From Campylobacter concisus (GTDB lineage: Bacteria > Campylobacterota > Campylobacteria > Campylobacterales > Campylobacteraceae), in contig NZ_PIRZ01000001.1 of assembly GCF_003048575.1 (NCBI RefSeq), positions 124,001-188,000 of the forward strand: 64,000 nt of DNA, read 5' to 3'. Both the position numbers and the translations under genes were made by a program. The notes beneath the pieces are model-generated. The model was given only the letters and a program-made list of their open reading frames with translations. It did not search any database and was not told the DNA's origin. Shown here in pieces: positions 59,356 through 64,000 of this stretch; position 1 is the first letter of the stretch; each line of letters begins with the position of its first letter.

Positions 59356-59431
59356 GGTTGGATAGCTCAGTCGGTAGAGCAGCAGACTGAAAATCTGCGT
59401 GTCGGCAGTTCGATTCTGCCTCTAACCACCA
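59356..59431 (+). tRNA. tRNA-Phe (anticodon GAA)
   Basis: 76 nt with encoded CCA. Acceptor GGTTGGA/TCTAACC, with one G-T pair. D arm GCTC/GAGC, anticodon stem CAGA/TCTG with loop CTGAAAA (GAA), and T arm GGCAG/CTGCC with TTCGATT. Confidence 0.97.
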
Positions 59432-59773
59432 TTAACCTTTCCTTAAACATCAATCTTTTTTAGCTACATTAAATATTGTATTTACAAGGCTTTTATGCTA
59501 TTTTTCTAGGTTATTTATAAAATTTAAATAAATTTTTATTATTAATAAATTTAAAATATAACAATGCTATTTTTGTCTTATACATTCTAGGATTAATAAA
59601 ATCTGCAAGGTCAAATAAATTTTTGCAAAAGACAATCTTATAAAGATTTACCCTAAATAAGCCTTATTAATCAAAATGTTATATTTATATCAAATCATCC
59701 TTAAAATATAAGTTTAATCTAAATCCATAAGAGATATAATCTTGATTAAATTTATATTAACTTAGGAGGTTTC
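59432..59773 (+). promoter_or_regulatory. AT-rich leader of dcuB
   Basis: About 340 bp without a gene. TATAAT at 59735-59740 and a near-perfect RBS, AGGAGG (59764-59769), 4 nt before the ATG. Nothing else recognised. Confidence 0.5.
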
Positions 59774-61441
59774 ATGGATTTTCTCATGAATTTAAGTGAA
59801 GGCATGCAGTTTGCTATCCAGCTTCTCATTGTCCTTATCTGTTTGTTCTACGGAGCTAAAAAAGGCGGTATCGCACTTGGTATGCTAGGCGGCATCGGTC
59901 TTATAGTTCTTGTTTTTGGATTTAATATCGAGCCTGGTAAGCCAGCTATTGATGTTATGCTAACTATCCTTGCTGTTGTTGTGGCAAGTGCTACGCTTCA
60001 AGCTAGTGGTGGTCTTGATGTTATGCTTCAAATAGCAGAAACTATACTTAGAAAAAATCCAAAATATGTAAGTATCTTGGCTCCTTTTGTAACATGTACG
60101 CTTACTATTTTATGCGGTACTGGACACGTTGTTTATACTGTGCTTCCTATCGTTTATGATATTGCTATCAAAAATGGTATCCGTCCAGAGCGTCCAATGG
60201 CAGCAAGCTCGATAGCTTCACAAATGGGTATCATAGCAAGTCCAGTTTCAGTTGCTGTTGTAACTCTTACAAGCTTTCTTATTAATGCTAAAACTCACTT
60301 AGCTGGCTTTGATGGATATTTAGATCTTTTAAAGATTACGATTCCATCAACATTCTGCGGTGTTTTAGCGGTAGGAATTTTTAGCTGGTTTAGAGGTAAA
60401 GATCTTGATAAAGACGAAGTCTTTCAAACAAAGCTTCAAGATCCTGAGTTTAAAAAATATGTTTATGGCGATAGTGCGACGCTTTTAGGCAAAAAGCTTC
60501 CTGGTTATCAATGGGCTGCAATGTGGATATTTTTAGGCTCTATTCTTGTAGTTGCGCTTCTTGGATATTTTAAAGATCTTCGTCCAAGCTGGACTACTTA
60601 CAAAGACGCAACGGTCGTTCAAGTAATAGCTAACCTTCCAACTGAGCAAAAAGTCTTAAAAACCTTAAAAATAAAAGACGCTAGCATCCAAACAGAGGCG
60701 GCTGAGCTAAAAGTAGCAAACGATAAGCTAAATGCCAATCAAAAAGCTCAATCAGTCAAAATCATCGGCAAAGATGCAAATCAAACTCTTACTCGCACAG
60801 CTGATGGTGCAGTAACATATATAAATGAAAAAGGCGCAAAAGAAGAATTCCAAGGTGCTTACATTAATATAAGCAACAAACAAGCATCTTCAAAGAGCTT
60901 AAGCATGGTTCATGTCATCCAAATTTTCATGCTTTTAACTGGCGCTATCATTTTAATCTTTACACCAACAGATGCTAGTAAGATCGGTAAAAACGAGATA
61001 TTTAGATCAGGTATGATCGCTCTTGTTGCAGTATTTGGTATCTCTTGGATGGCTGAGACTATGTTTGCAGTGCATACTCCGATGATGAAAGAGGCGCTAG
61101 GAAGCATCGTAAAAGAGCACCCTTGGACTTATGCGGTTATGCTCTTGATTATCTCAAAATTTGTAAATTCTCAAGCTGCAGCCTTGGTTGCATTTGTGCC
61201 ATTAGCTTTAAATATCGATGTTAATCCTGCTATCATTCTAGCTTTTGCGCCAGCTTGCTACGGATACTACATCCTGCCAACATATCCAAGCGACCTTGCA
61301 GCTATTCAGTTTGATAGAAGCGGTACGACACATATTGGTAAATTTGTTATCAATCACAGCTTTATCATTCCGGGTCTTATTGGTGTTATATCCTCTTGTA
61401 TATTTGGCTATATTTTTGCAACCGCTTTTGGATACCTATAA
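59774..61441 (+). CDS. dcuB: Anaerobic C4-dicarboxylate transporter DcuB with a large insertion
   Basis: 555 aa. Sequence such as [65 protein letters not shown] and [12 protein letters not shown] is that of DcuB, which swaps fumarate for succinate in anaerobic respiration. E. coli DcuB is about 445 aa. Here about 99 residues (274-372, bases 60593-60890) are inserted between DLRPSW and SLSMV, where E. coli has only a few residues. The insert is hydrophilic, helical at first ([18 protein letters not shown]) then beta-like, and probably periplasmic. Reading frame, membrane helices and codon use on both sides are intact. It stands alone, closed by a strong terminator. Confidence 0.92.
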   Translation: MDFLMNLSEGMQFAIQLLIVLICLFYGAKKGGIALGMLGGIGLIVLVFGFNIEPGKPAIDVMLTILAVVVASATLQASGGLDVMLQIAETILRKNPKYVSILAPFVTCTLTILCGTGHVVYTVLPIVYDIAIKNGIRPERPMAASSIASQMGIIASPVSVAVVTLTSFLINAKTHLAGFDGYLDLLKITIPSTFCGVLAVGIFSWFRGKDLDKDEVFQTKLQDPEFKKYVYGDSATLLGKKLPGYQWAAMWIFLGSILVVALLGYFKDLRPSWTTYKDATVVQVIANLPTEQKVLKTLKIKDASIQTEAAELKVANDKLNANQKAQSVKIIGKDANQTLTRTADGAVTYINEKGAKEEFQGAYINISNKQASSKSLSMVHVIQIFMLLTGAIILIFTPTDASKIGKNEIFRSGMIALVAVFGISWMAETMFAVHTPMMKEALGSIVKEHPWTYAVMLLIISKFVNSQAAALVAFVPLALNIDVNPAIILAFAPACYGYYILPTYPSDLAAIQFDRSGTTHIGKFVINHSFIIPGLIGVISSCIFGYIFATAFGYL

Positions 61442-61451
61442 TATATAAATT

Positions 61452-61483
61452 CTCTTGCTGCTAGTATTTTCTAGTGGCAAGAG
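61452..61483. terminator. Bidirectional terminator between dcuB and flhB
   Basis: CTCTTGC (61452-61458) / GCAAGAG (61477-61483), with CTAG/CTAG inside and loop TATTTT; TG pairs are mismatched between the two stems. It lies 11 bp after dcuB and 10 bp before the flhB stop, serving both convergent genes. Confidence 0.8.
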
Positions 61484-61492
61484 CAGAATTTA

Positions 61493-62566
61493 TCAAAGCT
61501 TATCTTTAAATTTTTGTTTATTGCTCATATAAACGAAGCTTAGCACTTCGGCCACGGCTCTAAAAAGATGTGCTGGTATCGTATCATCGACTTCACAAAT
61601 TTTATAAAGCTCTCTTGCGAGTGGTGGGTTTTCATAAATTTGCACACCATTTTCAACAGCTATTTTTTTGATTTGCAATGCTAAAAAATCAACACCTTTG
61701 GCAAGTATTATCGGCGCCTCGTCGCGACTTTTATCATATCTTATCGCCACGGCGTAGTGAGTAGGGTTTGTGATGACTACGTCAGCTTGTGGGATATTTT
61801 GCATCATTCGACGCTTGGCTGCACGCATTTGTGCTTGACGAATTCTGCCTTTTACCTGCGGATCTCCTTCCATTTGCTTATACTCATCTTTTATCTCTTG
61901 CTTGCTCATACGAAGGTCTTTAAAGTATTGAAAACGCACGATGAGAAGGTCGATAAGTCCTATCACGAAAAGTATAAAAAGCATGACACTAACAAGAATG
62001 ATGAGCTTTTCTTTTAGCCAAGCAAGCTGATCAAACATAGAGAAAAAGAGCGTGTGTGGCAACTCCTTTATAAACTGCAAGAAAAAATAAAATCCAACAC
62101 CAAAGACGATGCTAACTTTTAGTACGATTTTAATGCTGTCTATCACTTTTTTCATTGAGAATAAATTTTTTAGTCCCTTTAGTGGGTTTATCTTGACAAA
62201 ATTTGGCATTATGGGTTTTGTGGTAAAGATAAATCCAAACTGCATTACATTTGCAATGACACCAGCGATCGCCACACAGATACAAACTGGAAGTATCATA
62301 AGAAGTGACCTTGCAAATGTATTTACGACGATCATTTTTACAGTTGGCAAGGTAAGTGGCTGACCGATAAATTTTGAGTAGTAGATATAAAGTGAGATGA
62401 TCTGTTCTTTCATAAAATTTAGCATTGCAAGTAGTACGCCAATAGCAATAACTAGGGTCACGAACCCAGCTAGGTCCTGACTTTTGGGAACGTTGCCGTC
62501 CTTTTTGGCATCTTCTATCTTTTTGGGGGTCGCTTCTTCGGTTTTTTCCTGATCTTCGCCTGCCAT
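61493..62566 (-). CDS. flhB: Flagellar export protein FlhB
   Basis: 357 aa from the ATG at 62566 (AGGA upstream); an in-frame start 14 codons earlier is rejected because the family begins with the KTEEATPKKIEDAK signature. Four helices (about 30-50, 80-105, 140-165, 183-205) precede a cytoplasmic autocleaving domain with the NPTH site in VVITNPTHYAVAIRYD. It switches the flagellar export gate from rod/hook to filament substrates, and in Campylobacter also affects sigma-54-dependent flagellar gene control. Other flagellar genes are not in the window. Confidence 0.96.
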   Translation of the reverse strand: MAGEDQEKTEEATPKKIEDAKKDGNVPKSQDLAGFVTLVIAIGVLLAMLNFMKEQIISLYIYYSKFIGQPLTLPTVKMIVVNTFARSLLMILPVCICVAIAGVIANVMQFGFIFTTKPIMPNFVKINPLKGLKNLFSMKKVIDSIKIVLKVSIVFGVGFYFFLQFIKELPHTLFFSMFDQLAWLKEKLIILVSVMLFILFVIGLIDLLIVRFQYFKDLRMSKQEIKDEYKQMEGDPQVKGRIRQAQMRAAKRRMMQNIPQADVVITNPTHYAVAIRYDKSRDEAPIILAKGVDFLALQIKKIAVENGVQIYENPPLARELYKICEVDDTIPAHLFRAVAEVLSFVYMSNKQKFKDKL

Positions 62567-62698
62567 CTTTATCCTAAGCTTGCTTAAATTTGGGGCGATT
62601 ATAGCCAAAATGCGGTTAAACTATCCGTAAAGCCACCTTTTTGCACGTGGAAAATTAGGTGTTTTTGGCTAAAATTAGCAAAAATAAGGAAACACAAA

Positions 62699-63661
62699 AT
62701 GTCATTTTTAGAAGGCTTGCCTAATATTTTCAAAACCAAAAAACTACCAAAAAGCGATGAAGAGCTACTTTTAGACGAGTATGCAAGCATTTACGACCAA
62801 ATAAAAGAGAAAAATTTAAACGAATACGACTTTTTATGTGAGCTCATACGATTACTCTCTTTTTCAAGAGCTAGATGCTACGACATTTACCTTGAAAAGT
62901 GCCTAGCTGAGGGCGACGCTGAGGCACTAAATGATCTCATTTTTCAATACGCTAAGCTAAATTTACTCCCAGGATGTAGTGGTGGATACGATCAGTGTGA
63001 GAGGCTCATACCGGCATTTTTTGCTATCGCTTGCGGTGACACAGATGGTATGACACGGATCTTTCCAAAAGGCCTACCACCTAGCAAAAACGGCTATAAA
63101 TTTCTATGTGTTACGCACGATTTGCTCACGGCGATGCTTTGGCAAGATGAAAATTTACTTACCCCTGCCTTAGAAAAAGCCCGTACTTTTGCAGAGTCTA
63201 AAAAGCCAACAAACGAAAAAGAGGCGATTAAATTTGTGCTTGCCTTGTATGAAAAAGATACGGCCGCTATGAGTGAGCATTTGCAGAAATTTTGCTCTAC
63301 ATTTGGTAGGACAGATGCACCTAAATTTGAAAAACGCCTCTACATTTTCGCACACGGACTTCACGCTTTGGCACGCTACTTTTTACCGCTTGTGCTCTTT
63401 AAAGAGATCAAGCTACCAAAGAACGAGAATTTCAGTAAATTTTACGCAAAGAGGCTCTTTCAAAATGAAATTCCTAAGCCAAAACTCTATTTTGTTTTGC
63501 CACCTGAGTTTGAACTGATAAATATTATCTTAAATGTGCCAGTAGCTAAAACTCTGATACATCAGCCTTATTTGCCAAATGATAAGACATTTTTTATGGA
63601 CCACGATGCGATGATTAAAAATTTAGCCGATGAGATCATAAAATCAGGAGCATTAAAGTAG
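62699..63661 (+). CDS. Conserved cytoplasmic protein of unknown function
   Basis: 320 aa, RBS AAGGA about 9 nt before the ATG. It is soluble and largely alpha-helical, with repeat-like segments (KEAIKFVLALYEKDTAAMSEHLQKF) that recall helical-repeat immunity-type proteins, but I cannot assign a family with confidence. It is divergent from flhB and followed by rplU. Confidence 0.75.
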   Translation: MSFLEGLPNIFKTKKLPKSDEELLLDEYASIYDQIKEKNLNEYDFLCELIRLLSFSRARCYDIYLEKCLAEGDAEALNDLIFQYAKLNLLPGCSGGYDQCERLIPAFFAIACGDTDGMTRIFPKGLPPSKNGYKFLCVTHDLLTAMLWQDENLLTPALEKARTFAESKKPTNEKEAIKFVLALYEKDTAAMSEHLQKFCSTFGRTDAPKFEKRLYIFAHGLHALARYFLPLVLFKEIKLPKNENFSKFYAKRLFQNEIPKPKLYFVLPPEFELINIILNVPVAKTLIHQPYLPNDKTFFMDHDAMIKNLADEIIKSGALK

Positions 63662-63768
63662 AATTTATAAACTTTTGGCTAATATTCACACCTTACAACC
63701 AACAAAGCTCCATAAATCTTTTGCAAAAAAGTGCTTTTTGGTCTTACCAAATTTTAGAAAGGTAGAGT

Positions 63769-64000
63769 ATGTCAAAATACGCTATATTTAAGCATGGCGG
63801 TAAGCAATATCGTGTTAGCGAGGGCGAGTACCTTAAGCTAGATCACTTTAGTGCTGAAGCTAAATCAACCGTTGAGATTACAGAAGTTTTAGCTGTAAAT
63901 GACGGCGAAGTAAAGGTAGGTGCGCCATTTGTTAAGGGTGCAAAAGTTGTTCTTGAGGTCGTTAATGAAGGCAAAGACAAAAAAGTAGTTATCTACAAAA
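63769..64000 (+). CDS. rplU: 50S ribosomal protein L21, 5' part
   Basis: 77 codons to the window edge. [24 protein letters not shown] and [15 protein letters not shown] are L21. RBS AGAAAGG precedes the ATG. The 107-bp leader holds a small TTTGG/CCAAA hairpin just before the RBS; rpmA and obg usually follow, beyond the window. Confidence 0.96.
   Translation, partial: MSKYAIFKHGGKQYRVSEGEYLKLDHFSAEAKSTVEITEVLAVNDGEVKVGAPFVKGAKVVLEVVNEGKDKKVVIYK

Noticed and set aside
63662-63768. A riboswitch or L21 leader before rplU
   Set aside because: Only small hairpins are seen; the known L21 leader is a Firmicutes element and its pattern is not recognised here.

Overview
The window looks like chromosomal DNA of a Campylobacter species of the C. 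concisus type. The coding sequence is AT-rich with many TTG and GTG starts. Several gene orders match blocks I know from C. jejuni: the p19 iron operon, der-aroK-trpS-serS-TPR, kdsA...ribH-nusB-pyrF, ileS-gatA-guaB and murC...mutS2...dapE. Family names come from reading the translated sequence; no database search was run.

Layout. 1-1.7 kb: end of a formate dehydrogenase catalytic subunit and its iron-sulfur subunit, closed by a terminator. 1.98-10.1 kb: FTR1/P19 iron-uptake operon with its membrane Fe-S protein, two FtsX-like permeases, an ATPase, a thioredoxin lipoprotein and a TraT-like lipoprotein. 10.1-11.4 kb: a frameshifted DUF2920 gene. 11.4-18.9 kb (minus strand): TPR protein, serS, a four-helix membrane protein, trpS, a 530-bp non-coding stretch of nested inverted repeats, aroK, der. 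19-25.7 kb: EamA transporter, kdsA, a paired SMR exporter, a phase-variable EcoRI-type adenine methyltransferase coupled to a DUF262-HNH nuclease, ribH, nusB, pyrF and a small HhH protein. kdsA, the SMR pair and ribH are visibly more GC-rich than their surroundings, so this segment looks imported.

25.8-31.4 kb: tRNA-Ser and a 1682-aa repetitive adhesin with a retention module. 31.4-33.7 kb: LemA, a TPM-domain protein and an unknown gene. 33.6-35.1 kb: decayed genes (phosphopantetheinyl transferase, MMPL exporter, pectate lyase). 35.2-51.9 kb: CinA-like protein, ileS, a 34-aa membrane protein, gatA, guaB, metX, xseB, nitrilase, YjbR-like protein, murC, two small proteins, mutS2, a GGDEF/EAL protein and dapE. 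52-57.5 kb: an NTF2-fold remnant, a DUF2809 protein, polA and two LPS-core glycosyltransferases. 57.6-59.2 kb: exbB-exbD-tonB. 59.3-64 kb: tRNA-Phe, dcuB with a large insertion, flhB, an unknown gene and the start of rplU.

The physiology suggested is microaerobic or anaerobic respiration (formate dehydrogenase, DcuB) with strong investment in iron (P19/FTR1, TonB). The most interesting part is the switchable methyltransferase-nuclease cassette at 21.4-23.7 kb. It carries a (GA)16 tract that in this copy puts the methyltransferase out of frame while the nuclease gene stays intact.
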